Below are positions 55,333 to 64,000 of a DNA stretch of 64,000 nucleotides, piece by piece. The DNA lies in NCBI RefSeq assembly GCF_013170705.1, contig NZ_CP033334.1:6487501-6551500 (forward strand), given 5' to 3'. This DNA is from Mesorhizobium loti (GTDB taxonomy: Bacteria > Pseudomonadota > Alphaproteobacteria > Rhizobiales > Rhizobiaceae). A program made the translations under genes and the position numbers. Positions within the stretch are counted from its first letter, which is position 1. Each line of letters begins with the position of its first letter. Below the pieces are notes generated by a model, which was not told the origin of the DNA, ran no database searches, and saw only the letters and a program-made list of their open reading frames with translations.

Positions 55333-55683
55333 TTAGCCGGCCAGACGCGGTCGATAAATCTTGTTCGGCCGGCGCCAATCGATCCCGTCCAAAAGTAGGG
55401 AAAGCTGTGCCTTAGTGAGCGACACGGTCACCTGATCCTTGGTAGTCGGCCAAGCGAAACACCCATCGGAAAGGCGTTTTGTAAAAAGGCAGAACCCCTG
55501 GTCGTCATGCGCCAAAATCTTGATGATATGACCCTTGCGTCCACGGAAGCAGAAGATCGCGCCGGAATGCGGGTCGAGCGCGAGCACCTGCTGCACCATC
55601 CGCGCCAGGCTGTTGATCCCGCGGCGCATATCGGTCTCACCGCAGCACAAGTAAATCCGGTCGGTCGGCACCACCGTGATCAC
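55333..55683 (-). CDS. tnpB: IS66 TnpB, second copy
   Basis: A 116-residue TnpB identical to that at 49573-49923, GTG start overlapping the tnpA stop. Confidence 0.88.
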   Translation of the reverse strand: MITVVPTDRIYLCCGETDMRRGINSLARMVQQVLALDPHSGAIFCFRGRKGHIIKILAHDDQGFCLFTKRLSDGCFAWPTTKDQVTVSLTKAQLSLLLDGIDWRRPNKIYRPRLAG

Positions 55684-56117
55684 CTGGTCAACTCCGCCAG
55701 TACGATACGCAGCGCCGTCGGATCGATGGTCCCGTCGATCCGCAAGCGCGCGCCGTTCGGAAAGGCCACGACGATCCTGCCGGCCGGGTCCGGGCAATCG
55801 GCGACGGGACGCTCGACCTCGGGCAGATCGTTCACTTCGATCCGCGCGAAAGTTGCCATCGCCCGATCGGCCTCGAGTTCGCCGCCGGCCATCTGCTTGC
55901 GCCACGCATAGAGCTGGGATGGAGCTACGCCGAACGCCTCCGCGACCTCAGGCACCGACGACCCCGCCGCGCTCGCCAGGTCGACCAGCGCGCGCTTCTC
56001 AGTGCAACTCCACAGCCTTCGCTGCCGCACGCGCCCGGGCATCGCTGCACAATCTTCGGCCGGCGCGCCGCCGCTGATCTCGGCGACCATATCGCCCCTC
56101 GCATGTTCCAATGTCAT
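55680..56117 (-). CDS. tnpA: IS66 TnpA, second copy
   Basis: A 145-residue TnpA identical to that at 49139-49576, 57 bp inside the IS end at 56174. Confidence 0.88.
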   Translation of the reverse strand: MTLEHARGDMVAEISGGAPAEDCAAMPGRVRQRRLWSCTEKRALVDLASAAGSSVPEVAEAFGVAPSQLYAWRKQMAGGELEADRAMATFARIEVNDLPEVERPVADCPDPAGRIVVAFPNGARLRIDGTIDPTALRIVLAELTR

Positions 56118-56174
56118 GGCGCGAAAGCTCCATGTTTATCAGCCTATTGCAAGGTGCCTTGGCGCACCGCTTAC

Positions 56175-56182
56175 GGTTTTCG
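56175..56182. repeat. Target duplication GGTTTTCG, outer copy
   Basis: Pairs with GGTTTTCG at 52653-52660 and marks both sides of the transposed 3,514-bp unit. Confidence 0.9.
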
Positions 56183-56191
56183 GGAGATTAC

Positions 56192-56440
56192 GATGTTCAA
56201 GGGGCGCCGGTTTCACCGGTCAGTGATCGTCACTGGTAGATGCCATGTCGACGAAACCTATCTCAAGCATCGTGGCCAGTGGATGTGTATCTATCGAGCG
56301 ATCGACGGAGAGCGAAACGCTTCTTCAACAGAGCGCTGGCCAATCATCGCCGAGCCGATCGCGTCGTCATCGATGGCAGTCTAACCAAGAAGCGATTGTC
56401 TCTGCGACACCACGACCCTCAGGCCCGGCCATCATAGGGG
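56192..56440 (+). pseudogene. IS6-family transposase remnant
   Basis: The frame from ATG 56192 begins MFKGRRFHRSVI, the usual IS6 N-terminus, then jumps by deletion to CHVDETYLKHRGQWMCIYRA (start of the DDE core, first Asp) and, in another frame, AKRFFNRALANHRRADRVV. Most of the core is missing. The left end of this element lies at 46961 and 52599, split by the IS66 insertions. Confidence 0.72.
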
Positions 56441-56446
56441 ATAGAA

Positions 56447-57787
56447 CTATCGCGGCGAACTGCTGGTTACCCTGATGATCCCAATGCCATTTTCGATGGT
56501 GATATGGGTCCCAAATGGCTTCGACAGCCTCTGTAGACGCTCCAGAATGACTTCGGCTTCGGGCCTGGGCGCGAGACGCGGCACACCCCGGTTAGCTAAC
56601 CTTTCCGAGTAACCGAGCTCGACCGGAACGAGCCTCAGTTCAGCAAGCTGATTTTGCTCAAACCGGCTGACGGTGACAATACTCTCATAGCACTCTGTAC
56701 CCTGAATACCCTGTTCGTTCATCGCTTGGACCAGGATATCAGCAACAGTGTCGACACGTGGGTCTTTATCATATTCATCGAAAAAATCGGCCCCCTCAAT
56801 CATTTGAAGGTTGTCGAAGATGAAGTTACCCAAGCTGTAAAAAATAGGCCGGCCTCTATAGATCTCGATGCCCCGCAGTTGATGAGGCCCATGCCCGACG
56901 TATGCGTCGGCCCCAGCATCAATCAACTTGTGGGCTAGCGACTGTTCGTAATCAGGTGGCTCTCGGCTCCATTCGCCCGGCTCATGACCGTGGTTAGTGA
57001 CAATTAAGAAGTCGGCAAATTGCTTGCCTTGGCGAACGTTTCGGCAGATGCCGCCTAGATCGCGGGGGTCGGGTTCGAAACTATATCCAACTTTCTCGCC
57101 GGTCTGGAATGTCACACCGGCGAGGATTACTCGGTTTTCATCCTCACGACCTGGAATTGAGTCAGGCAACGAATTGTGTATGTGCTTCAAGCTTTCGAGC
57201 ATCTCAGGCCGGACTACGACACTATTCGCCAACCGAAGGGTGGCAATGCCTGGCCTGCCCGGCGATTCGCCTGCAGGATCGCACGCACGGGACATAGGCG
57301 TAAACGTGGCCGCGAACGATACCAACGCTACGCGACCACGGGCGGTCTCAAGATAGCGAGCGGCCCCAGCTTGAGCTAAACTGTCACCAGCGCCCGCATG
57401 AATGATACCATTCTGGTCGAGCACATGACCGGTCTCGCGCATGCCTTCCGCCCCCCAATCAAACGTGTGATTGTTCGCAACAGCTAGAACGTTGAATCCC
57501 ATAGCTTTCAAATCCAGTCCAAGTTCTGGCGGTCCGACATGATAGCCGCCGCCGTGCTCGGCTTGGGGGCTTCCCTTGAACGAGCGGGTGTCGAAGATAT
57601 TCGTCTCAAGGTTGCCGAATGTGGCATCAGCGCTCCGAAGTATTTCCACAACATCGCCAATACCGTTTCGCCGGTTCTTAGTTACGGGGCGCCTCATCAT
57701 GAGATCACCAACGGCAACCATTGTGAAGCCATCCGCAACGTTTGTCGCTATCGAGCCAATGGCGTCGAACTTTTCAACTTCTGTCAT
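56447..57787 (-). CDS. CapA-like metallophosphatase-fold protein
   Basis: A 446-residue protein of the CapA/PgsA family, related to calcineurin-like metallophosphatases and first known from poly-gamma-glutamate capsule synthesis. Metal-site motifs are FTMVAVGDLMMRRP near residue 20, FGNLETNIFD near 55, NNHTFDWGAEG near 100 and NHGHEPGEW near 260, with YVGHGPHQLRGIEIYRGRPI near 310. No signal peptide is obvious. Start 57787 is preferred (AAGGAT upstream). It is last in the minus-strand operon with the importer and M20 amidohydrolase; many such soluble CapA proteins occur beside transporters rather than capsule genes. Confidence 0.82.
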   Translation of the reverse strand: MTEVEKFDAIGSIATNVADGFTMVAVGDLMMRRPVTKNRRNGIGDVVEILRSADATFGNLETNIFDTRSFKGSPQAEHGGGYHVGPPELGLDLKAMGFNVLAVANNHTFDWGAEGMRETGHVLDQNGIIHAGAGDSLAQAGAARYLETARGRVALVSFAATFTPMSRACDPAGESPGRPGIATLRLANSVVVRPEMLESLKHIHNSLPDSIPGREDENRVILAGVTFQTGEKVGYSFEPDPRDLGGICRNVRQGKQFADFLIVTNHGHEPGEWSREPPDYEQSLAHKLIDAGADAYVGHGPHQLRGIEIYRGRPIFYSLGNFIFDNLQMIEGADFFDEYDKDPRVDTVADILVQAMNEQGIQGTECYESIVTVSRFEQNQLAELRLVPVELGYSERLANRGVPRLAPRPEAEVILERLQRLSKPFGTHITIENGIGIIRVTSSSPR

Positions 57788-57930
57788 CGACACTGATCCT
57801 TTTTGAGTATTTAAAGTTGCCATCTTCGCGGAACACTGTTTGTGCTTCGCTGTTCTCGGCGCCAACACCATGTGTGGGAAGCGAGAGGGCGCAACGTATA
57901 CTGCCGCGTGAGAGAGACATCACGAGAAGG

Positions 57931-59364
57931 CTATGATGCCTTCGCACGCAAATCACTGGGCACGACGTCTGAGGGGATTGGGCAGCGATATGGATGACTC
58001 CCAGTACGCCGCTTCAACTCCACCTTAGCACGAGCGATAATGTCCGGATTGCGTATGCAATCGGCCGCAGTAGCGGCCATAGCCTTTGCGGCCAAAACCA
58101 TACCCTTGTGAGCTGCTGGCAAGTTGCCCTGCGTGACAAGCTGCCAGGTGTGCCACGGCGTACCGATAGCGAAGCAAGCTGTAAAGCACTGTGCGGTTGG
58201 CACGATCCAGCTGACGTCGCCTACATCTGTCGTGCCCATGTCCACTTGACCACTTCCCAAACGGAGCAGGCTATCATGGAGTACTTTGTCCTTAAGTGAA
58301 ATATCTTTAGCCGCGACGTTGGCCATCACATCGTCATCCGTCAATGCCTTGCTGCGAAGCTCCTTGGCAAACTCCAGGTCAACAACGTCGAAGGCCGGTG
58401 GGCCGATACGGCTCATGTTCTCAAACATGACGTCGTACAGTGCTTCGTTTGGAATTATGTTCGCGCTGCCGCCGATCCTCTGCATCTTGACAGATGTTTC
58501 TGTCATCAGAGCAGCGCCATCTGCAATCTTCTTCACGCGGGCGAGTACCCCCTCAGCATCTGTCAAGGTCGGAGAACGAACAGAGTAGCTGGATTCGGCA
58601 TATGCCTGCACCGTGTTGGGTGCCTCACCGCCGGTATTGGTAATGGCATAGTGGACGCGTGCGTTGGAGGGTATGTGTTCCCGCAGGTAGTTAACTCCTA
58701 CATTCATCAGTTCCACCGCATCGAGCGCACTGCGTCCCAAATGGGGATCCACCGCCGCGTGCGCCGCACGACCCGTGAAGCTGAAACGAGCGCTAACTGC
58801 AGCATTCGTTGACTTGGTCATCACCTCATTTAGTGCACCTGGGTGCCAGCAAAAGGCAGCATCGAGATCGTCGAAGGCGCCCGCTCGAGCCATGTATGAC
58901 TTGCCCCCCCCGGCTTCTTCTGCCGGGCATCCATAATATCGCACTTTCGCTTCGATGCCTCCCGCTGCTAGCGCATCTTTTAACGCCACCGCCGCAAGCG
59001 CCGAGCCGGCACCGAGAAGATTGTGCCCGCAGCCATGGCCGTGACCACCCTTGGTTAATGGCTTATGCTCGGTCGCGCCTGACGTTTGAGCCAGATCAGG
59101 GAGCGCGTCGTACTCGCCAAGGATGCCAATAATGGGACTGCCCTCGCCGTATTCAGCCACAAAGGCGGTAGCGATACCAGCGACGTTTCTCGTGATGCGA
59201 AAGCCTTCGTGCTCGAGCATAGCGATGTGCTCGGCAACTGAGCGATGCTCCTCGAAAGCTAGTTCTGGCATGGTCCAAATGCGGTCGCTTAAGGCGCAGT
59301 AGTCGGCCGCCTTCGCATTCACGCGACGGACGATTTCATTAAGGCTGAGAGGGTCGTTTTCCAT
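57931..59364 (-). CDS. M20-family amidohydrolase (AbgB/aminoacylase-like)
   Basis: A 477-residue zinc-dependent M20D amidohydrolase that would cleave an amide or dipeptide. The metal ligands are in GGHGHGCGHNLLGAG near residue 105 and GCPAEEAGGGK near 145, and the dimerisation domain runs from about 190 to 310. ESSYSVRSPTLTDAEGV and PSNARVHYAI are typical of AbgB-like enzymes. The start at 59364 has GGAG upstream; a longer frame to 59388 exists. It follows the ATP-binding gene by about 170 bp, suggesting that the imported compound is its substrate. Confidence 0.87.
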   Translation of the reverse strand: MENDPLSLNEIVRRVNAKAADYCALSDRIWTMPELAFEEHRSVAEHIAMLEHEGFRITRNVAGIATAFVAEYGEGSPIIGILGEYDALPDLAQTSGATEHKPLTKGGHGHGCGHNLLGAGSALAAVALKDALAAGGIEAKVRYYGCPAEEAGGGKSYMARAGAFDDLDAAFCWHPGALNEVMTKSTNAAVSARFSFTGRAAHAAVDPHLGRSALDAVELMNVGVNYLREHIPSNARVHYAITNTGGEAPNTVQAYAESSYSVRSPTLTDAEGVLARVKKIADGAALMTETSVKMQRIGGSANIIPNEALYDVMFENMSRIGPPAFDVVDLEFAKELRSKALTDDDVMANVAAKDISLKDKVLHDSLLRLGSGQVDMGTTDVGDVSWIVPTAQCFTACFAIGTPWHTWQLVTQGNLPAAHKGMVLAAKAMAATAADCIRNPDIIARAKVELKRRTGSHPYRCPIPSDVVPSDLRAKAS

Positions 59365-59530
59365 AGTTACTAACTCCGTGAGAGGCATGGCGAACCGATC
59401 GGATGGTCGCTCCGGCCAGAACGATCAATGATGAAGTTGGATTGAGTTCGAGATTGTGTTCATCATGGTGACATGACTGCTAGCTTCATCACCCGGTGGT
59501 CCCTGTCTCTTCATTCTCCTTCTTCCTGCC

Positions 59531-60631
59531 CTACTTGGGATGATGTTCAGTGTCGATGTCAGCTATGTTGTGAAGGTCTTGGATCGGGTGGAGGGTTTGC
59601 GGCGGTCCCGCAGTGAGCGAAGGATAGGACATCTCAGTCGGCTGGGTCGGAATGTTTGTGGCCGGAGCGCGTACATGACAGGCCACTACCCGCCCATCTG
59701 GCATCGGCACCAAAGGCGGTACCTCGATGCGGCAGCGTTCTACCGCGAGCGGGCAGCGCGGGTGGAACGCGCACCCGCTCGGCGGGTTGATCGGGCTCGG
59801 CACCTCTCCCTCGACGGGCGCCTCCAGCCGAACCCGCGTGGGATCCGGCACGGGTGCTGCAGCGATCAGCGCCTCGGTGTAGGGATGGACGGGTTTGGCG
59901 AACAGCGCCTGGCTCGGGGCGAGCTCCACGATCCGCCCCAAATACATGACGGCAACGCGATGCGCGATATGCTCCACGACGCCGAGGTCATGCGAGATGA
60001 AGAGGAAGGTGATGCCCATCTGCTGTTGCAGATCCATCAGGAGGTTGAGGATCTGTGCCTGCACGGAAACATCGAGGGCCGACACCGCCTCGTCGGCGAT
60101 AATGAGCGAGGGCTTAAGGGCCAGTGCCCGGGCGATGCCAAGCCGCTGGCGCTGGCCGCCCGACAACTCGGACGGAAGCCTGTGCATCATCTCGGGCGAC
60201 ATTCCCACCTTTTGGAGGAGGTCCGCGGCAAGGGCTTGGCGTTGCTTGCGGCTGAGACGTTCGAAATTTTCAACGGGTTCGGTGATGATCTGTCCGGCGG
60301 AGAGGCGCGGGTTCAGCGACGAGTAAGGATCCTGAAAGACCATCTGCATCCGACGGCGCCAATCTCGAAGTGCGTTTTTCTTGAGACCCGCAATGTCGGT
60401 CCCGTCGATCAGCACGCGCCCGGCCGTCGGCTCCACGAGCCGCATCAAGAGCCGCGCCACGGTGGACTTGCCGCAGCCGGATTCACCGACAATGCAAAGT
60501 GTCTCGCCCGCCTCGACGGAAAACGATACATCCTCCACCGCCCGGATCACCGGAATGCTTTTCTTGAAGATTCCCGAACCAAGCGGATAATGCTTGGTCA
60601 GATTCTCGACTTTCAGTAGAGGACCGTTCAT
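59531..60631 (-). CDS. dppF: Dipeptide/oligopeptide ABC transporter ATP-binding protein (DppF-like)
   Basis: A 366-residue ATPase of the peptide/nickel family. Walker [10 protein letters not shown] is near residue 50, the signature [15 protein letters not shown] near 155, Walker [12 protein letters not shown] near 175, and the C-terminal oligo_HPY domain has [14 protein letters not shown]. It starts by ATGA overlap with dppD. The symbol is by position and similarity; actual cargo may differ. Confidence 0.9.
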   Translation of the reverse strand: MNGPLLKVENLTKHYPLGSGIFKKSIPVIRAVEDVSFSVEAGETLCIVGESGCGKSTVARLLMRLVEPTAGRVLIDGTDIAGLKKNALRDWRRRMQMVFQDPYSSLNPRLSAGQIITEPVENFERLSRKQRQALAADLLQKVGMSPEMMHRLPSELSGGQRQRLGIARALALKPSLIIADEAVSALDVSVQAQILNLLMDLQQQMGITFLFISHDLGVVEHIAHRVAVMYLGRIVELAPSQALFAKPVHPYTEALIAAAPVPDPTRVRLEAPVEGEVPSPINPPSGCAFHPRCPLAVERCRIEVPPLVPMPDGRVVACHVRAPATNIPTQPTEMSYPSLTAGPPQTLHPIQDLHNIADIDTEHHPK

Positions 60632-61635
60632 GCGCCCATCACCTCTTCGGCGCGCCAGCAAGCTGCGGCGTGGCTCAACCCGACATCACGCAGGGCGGGC
60701 GTCTTGTCGCGGCAAATGTCGATAGCGAACGGACAGCGAGGCGCAAAGCTGCAGCCCACAATGGGCTCGCGTAGGCTAGGGACAATGCCGGGAATTTCCG
60801 GAAGGCGGCGCTGTCGGCCACGCCGCCGGTCAGGCAGCGATCGCATGAGCCCCTGGGTGTAAGGATGCGCAGGTCGCGCAAACAAATCCGTGACGTTCGC
60901 TTGTTCTACGATCCGGCCAGCATACATCACGATCACGCGCTGGCATGTCTCGGCTATAACGCCCAGATCATGCGTGATGAACATCACGGCCGTTCCCGTG
61001 CGCTCCTTCAGATCGACGATGAGCCGCAGAATCTGCGCCTGGATCGTGACGTCGAGGGCGGTCGTTGGCTCGTCGGCAATCAAAAGTTCCGGTGAGCAGG
61101 CGAGCGCCATGGCGATCATGGCGCGCTGACGCATGCCGCCCGACATTTCGTGAGGATAGTTGTTGACGCGACGCTCGGGATCCGCGATGCGGACGAGACG
61201 GAGCATCTCTTCTGCCTTTGCCATGCCCGCCGAGCGAGACGCTTTCGTGTGGATCTGTACCACCTCGGCGATCTGGCGGCCGACCGTATAGACGGGGTTC
61301 AGGCTCGTCATCGGCTCCTGGAAGATCATTGCGATCTGGTCGCCGCGGATCTTTCGCATCTCCCCATCGGACAGCTCAAGGAGGTCGCGTCCGTGGAAGC
61401 GGACCTCGCCGCCGACGGTCCTGGCGCTCAGCTTCGGCAGCAGGCGAAGGATGGAGAGGGCGGTGACACTTTTGCCACATCCGGATTCGCCGACGACGCC
61501 GAGCGTCTCGCCTTTTTTCACCTGGAAGCTAATGCCGCCCAGGGCACGGGTGACGCTCTCCTGACCGTAAAAGTGCGTCTCAAGGTCTCGGACTTCGAGA
61601 AGCACGTCATTCCCTGCGGGTTCTCGCATTAGCAT
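60628..61635 (-). CDS. dppD: Dipeptide/oligopeptide ABC transporter ATP-binding protein (DppD-like)
   Basis: A 335-residue ATPase with Walker [10 protein letters not shown], signature [15 protein letters not shown] and Walker [12 protein letters not shown]. The C-terminal oligo_HPY segment [14 protein letters not shown] probably binds an Fe-S cluster as in other DppD proteins. The start at 61635 has GGAGG upstream and lies directly after the permease stop. Confidence 0.9.
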   Translation of the reverse strand: MLMREPAGNDVLLEVRDLETHFYGQESVTRALGGISFQVKKGETLGVVGESGCGKSVTALSILRLLPKLSARTVGGEVRFHGRDLLELSDGEMRKIRGDQIAMIFQEPMTSLNPVYTVGRQIAEVVQIHTKASRSAGMAKAEEMLRLVRIADPERRVNNYPHEMSGGMRQRAMIAMALACSPELLIADEPTTALDVTIQAQILRLIVDLKERTGTAVMFITHDLGVIAETCQRVIVMYAGRIVEQANVTDLFARPAHPYTQGLMRSLPDRRRGRQRRLPEIPGIVPSLREPIVGCSFAPRCPFAIDICRDKTPALRDVGLSHAAACWRAEEVMGA

Positions 61636-61636
61636 G

Positions 61637-62518
61637 TCAGCGCCTCCGCTTCGAGCGGGGGTCGAACAGGTCCCGCAGGCCATCCCCAAGCAGGTTTACG
61701 GCAAGGACCATGACGGCAAGGCAGATGCCGGGGGCGAAGACCGTGATGGGAGCAATATTGAGATACAAGCGAGAGCTTGAGATCATGTTACCCCAGCTGG
61801 GGATTTCGGGCGGCACGCCTACGCCCAGAAAGCTCAGTCCGGCTTCCGTCAGAATGGCATCCGCGCACACAATGGCGCTCTGCACCATTAGCGCAGGAAT
61901 GGTATTCGGCAGGATGTGCCGCCACAGCACCTTCGGCAGGCGCGCACCGCCGCAGACCGCGGCCTCCACGTATGGACGCTCCCGAACACTCATAACCACC
62001 GAGCGCACCAGCCGCGCGACGCTTGGCAGCTGAGCAACCGTGATAGCAACTATGAGGATACCGACGCCGGGCCCTGTCAGGGAAATAAGGGCGATGGCCA
62101 GCAGAATCGTCGGAATCGACATAAGGCCGTCCATGACTCGCATTGTGACATTATCGAAGGCACGATTATAGCCGGCGATCACACCTATCATAAGGCCGCC
62201 CAGAGCTGCGCCCGCCGCCGAAGTCAATCCGACTACTAGTGAGATCCGGGCGCCGAACACGGTTCGTGCAAACACGTCACGGCCTAGATTATCGCTTCCG
62301 AACCACATCTCGGCGGAAGGTGGCTGGAGCCGTTTGAATGGATCTATGTTCAAAGGATCGCCGGCGTAAAGGGGGGCAGCGAGTGCTAGAACAATCAATA
62401 GCGCCAAGAGGCCGCCGCCTATCAGAACCAACGGATGCCGCCTTGCCAGACGAGGAAGATCGGATAGCTGCAGACGACCCATCGGCGCAGCTTCAACTGG
62501 TGCGGAGAGGAGCGTCAT
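61637..62518 (-). CDS. dppC: Dipeptide/oligopeptide ABC transporter permease (DppC-like)
   Basis: A 293-residue inner-membrane permease. A first membrane helix lies at residues 31-52, then [20 protein letters not shown], the family hallmark before helix two, and the EAA loop [20 protein letters not shown] near residue 190. It forms the channel with DppB. Confidence 0.9.
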   Translation of the reverse strand: MTLLSAPVEAAPMGRLQLSDLPRLARRHPLVLIGGGLLALLIVLALAAPLYAGDPLNIDPFKRLQPPSAEMWFGSDNLGRDVFARTVFGARISLVVGLTSAAGAALGGLMIGVIAGYNRAFDNVTMRVMDGLMSIPTILLAIALISLTGPGVGILIVAITVAQLPSVARLVRSVVMSVRERPYVEAAVCGGARLPKVLWRHILPNTIPALMVQSAIVCADAILTEAGLSFLGVGVPPEIPSWGNMISSSRLYLNIAPITVFAPGICLAVMVLAVNLLGDGLRDLFDPRSKRRR

Positions 62519-62519
62519 T

Positions 62520-63461
62520 TCAGTACCGTATGCGAGGATCGACCAGGGTATATGAAAGATCGACCGCCAGATTGATTAGAACGTACAGGCCCGAAACGAG
62601 GATGAGGACGCCTTGAATGACAGGGTAATCGCGGCTATTGATCGCATCGACCACCAAACGACCGATACCAGGTATATTGAAGACCGTTTCGGTGATGACG
62701 ACCCCACCAATCAAACCCGCGAAGCTTAAACCGATTACAGTGAGGATCGGGGCCGCTGCATTCTTCAGAGCATGGTGGAAAAGCACGGAATATGTCGAAG
62801 CGCCCTTCGCTGCGGCCGTCCGTATATAATCTTCGGACAGGACTTCGAGCATACTCGCCCGTGTGATCCGCGCGATGAAAGCAATGTAGGGTACGCTCAA
62901 TGTCACGGTCGGGAGGATCAGGTGCTCAAGCCATGGCCCAAAGCCATGCTCGATAAGCTTATAACCTTGGACCGGCAGCCAATGTGTATTTATCGCGCAA
63001 AAATAGATCAGGAAAAATCCGACGACAAAGACCGGGACAGAAAAACCGAATGTCGCGAATGCCGTCAGTATCCGGTCGACAAGGCCACCCGCTCGCCATG
63101 CGGCAACGATACCGAAGCAGACGCCTGCCGTCACCGAAATGACCATCGTCAGGATCGATAGAGAAATAGTGGGTTCAAGCCGTTGCGAGACGAGTTCTAG
63201 AACTGGTCGCCCCGCAAAAAGCGAGGTCCCTAAATCCCCCTGCAGTATGTCGTGCACCCAACTTATGAATTGAATCGGCAGCGGATCATTCAGTCCCATC
63301 TGCTCGCGGATACCGGCGATCACCTCGGCGGTTGCCGCCTTGCCGGCGATCATCGCCGCGGGGTCACCGGGCGCCAGCCTGAGAAGCAGGAAAACGAACA
63401 TCCCGACCATCGCCATAACGGCGACGGTCGAGAACATTCTGCGAAGGATGTAGGTGGCCAT
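62520..63461 (-). CDS. dppB: Dipeptide/oligopeptide ABC transporter permease (DppB-like)
   Basis: A 313-residue permease beginning MATYILRRMFSTVAVMAMVG, the standard DppB start with its first membrane helix. The EAA loop reads RTAAAKGASTYSVLFHHALK near residue 205. The start at 63461 overlaps the binding-protein stop by one base (TAATG); the frame is open further but would run into the preceding gene. Confidence 0.9.
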   Translation of the reverse strand: MATYILRRMFSTVAVMAMVGMFVFLLLRLAPGDPAAMIAGKAATAEVIAGIREQMGLNDPLPIQFISWVHDILQGDLGTSLFAGRPVLELVSQRLEPTISLSILTMVISVTAGVCFGIVAAWRAGGLVDRILTAFATFGFSVPVFVVGFFLIYFCAINTHWLPVQGYKLIEHGFGPWLEHLILPTVTLSVPYIAFIARITRASMLEVLSEDYIRTAAAKGASTYSVLFHHALKNAAAPILTVIGLSFAGLIGGVVITETVFNIPGIGRLVVDAINSRDYPVIQGVLILVSGLYVLINLAVDLSYTLVDPRIRY

Positions 63462-64000
63462 TAGCCCGAAACCCTTTGCATGTTCCACATCGGGAGATAC
63501 GCAGGCATGCCGATTAGACCAGTGAGAGACTTGCGGCGGGCGCTTGGTTGGACATACGCACCTAGGTAAACCATACCGACAAAATCCCAATAGACCTTCT
63601 GCATCTTGCCCGCCAGCGCTTGACGCTCTTCCAGCGTGTCGACCTCCACCCATTTGGCCCGCAATGACTCATACTCGTCGCTTGTCGGCCACCCGTACCA
63701 TCCCTTCTTGCCGTTCGCGACCATGTCGATATTGGTATGCGGCTGAGTCGTGCCATAATTGCTGTGATCCGTGATGAAGAGGCTCCATCCGCCCTCTTCG
63801 ACAGAACCCATCTTTGCCCGGCGCTCGACAATCCCGCCCCAGTCGCTCGGCGCGAGTTCGACATTCGCCCCGATTTTACGCAATTCGGCCGCCAGTAGCT
63901 GCGAAGCATTGCTGGACTCGGTCCAGTCGGTAGGTTGGAGAAGGACAATCTTTTCCCCGGCATATCCAGCCTCATTCAAGAGCCGCTTGGCGCCTTCCGG
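63461..64000 (-). CDS. Peptide ABC transporter substrate-binding protein, C-terminal part (cut by window edge)
   Basis: The C-terminal 180 residues of a family 5 (DppA/OppA) extracellular binding protein. The frame is open to the window end, and PEGAKRLLNEAGY followed by IVLLQPTDWTESSNASQLLA is the family's typical distal domain. The last residues are LPMWNMQRVSG. The signal peptide and N-terminal domain lie outside the window. It is the first visible gene of the importer operon. Confidence 0.87.
   Translation of the reverse strand, partial: PEGAKRLLNEAGYAGEKIVLLQPTDWTESSNASQLLAAELRKIGANVELAPSDWGGIVERRAKMGSVEEGGWSLFITDHSNYGTTQPHTNIDMVANGKKGWYGWPTSDEYESLRAKWVEVDTLEERQALAGKMQKVYWDFVGMVYLGAYVQPSARRKSLTGLIGMPAYLPMWNMQRVSG

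Larger units (their letters stand above)
49082..56174. repeat. 7.1-kb palindrome (arms of 3,514 bp, 65-bp loop)
   Basis: Arms 49082-52595 and 52661-56174 are inverse copies; every gene coordinate in one arm maps to the other by subtraction from 105256, and the translated genes are identical. The loop is 52596-52660. Confidence 0.92.
52661..56174 (-). mobile_element. Transposed 3,514-bp IS66 unit (inner IS66 plus tail of outer IS66)
   Basis: This is the exact inverse of 49082-52595. It contains a complete IS66 (53004-56174) and the 343-bp tail of IS66-1 (52661-53003). Both outer boundaries are IS66 ends, and the unit is flanked by the 8-bp repeat GGTTTTCG at 52653-52660 and 56175-56182. So it moved as one unit, using the left end of the inner and the right end of the outer element. 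Confidence 0.9.

Noticed and set aside
1..64000. CRISPR arrays, tRNA and rRNA genes
   Set aside because: No regularly spaced repeats with unique spacers, no cloverleaf-like CCA-ended genes, and no rRNA-like sequence were recognised by reading.

Overview
The window looks like an accessory region (symbiosis island or symbiotic plasmid) of a nitrogen-fixing rhizobium, most likely Mesorhizobium or a near relative. The reasons are the alphaproteobacterial protein families, the dense mixture of whole and decayed insertion sequences, repeated sigma-54 (-24/-12) promoters with upstream NifA-type TGT-N10-ACA sites, and a decayed Irr-like (Fur family) regulator. No tRNA, rRNA, CRISPR array or replication gene was recognised.

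Region 1 (1-18.3 kb) is mostly intact metabolism. It holds a Baeyer-Villiger type flavin monooxygenase; a 2-oxoacid dehydrogenase operon (E1 alpha, E1 beta, a free-standing lipoyl domain, a separate E2 catalytic domain) followed by lipA; a glycine-betaine type ABC importer split between proX (+) and proV-proW (-); three short-chain dehydrogenases (SDR); a LysR regulator; and a DapA-like aldolase / aldehyde dehydrogenase / FAD amine oxidoreductase operon. Together these suggest uptake and oxidation of a quaternary or secondary amine, with acyl-CoA formed by the dehydrogenase complex. The substrate is not shown by the sequence.

Region 2 (18.8-25.7 kb) is a mobile-element graveyard: IS110 transposases (four copies, all broken), serine-recombinase and group II intron reverse transcriptase fragments, IS481 remnants and an HNH remnant.

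Region 3 (25.8-45.5 kb) holds a second, partly decayed set of Region 1 type genes: E1 beta/alpha copy 2, LysR copy 2, SDRs, FAD oxidoreductase N-terminal remnants, a proX remnant and a short E1 alpha remnant. Five NifA/sigma-54 type promoters lie here. Two drive identical inverted copies of a SAM methyltransferase gene, each followed by an isopenicillin-N-synthase-like 2-oxoglutarate/Fe(II) oxygenase. One copy is intact; in the other the cognate oxygenase is cut short and a different oxygenase follows. This promoter-methyltransferase-oxygenase unit is the best candidate for an undescribed symbiotic pathway. IS630, IS3 and a DDE-integrase IS are inserted among them.

Region 4 (45.5-56.5 kb) has an ATP-grasp ligase gene and then a nested IS pile. 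An IS6-family remnant was hit by an internally deleted IS66 (8-bp target duplication GAAGGATC), which was itself hit by a full IS66 (GCTTATGC). A 3,514-bp unit made of the inner IS66 plus the tail of the outer one sits again 65 bp away in inverse orientation with its own duplication (GGTTTTCG). The result is a 7.1-kb perfect palindrome. The full IS66 carries a UPF0149-family passenger gene.

Region 5 (56.4-64 kb) is one minus-strand operon: a dipeptide-type ABC importer (binding protein cut by the window edge, DppB, C, D, F), then an M20 amidohydrolase and a CapA-like protein, suggesting uptake and hydrolysis of a peptide or amide.
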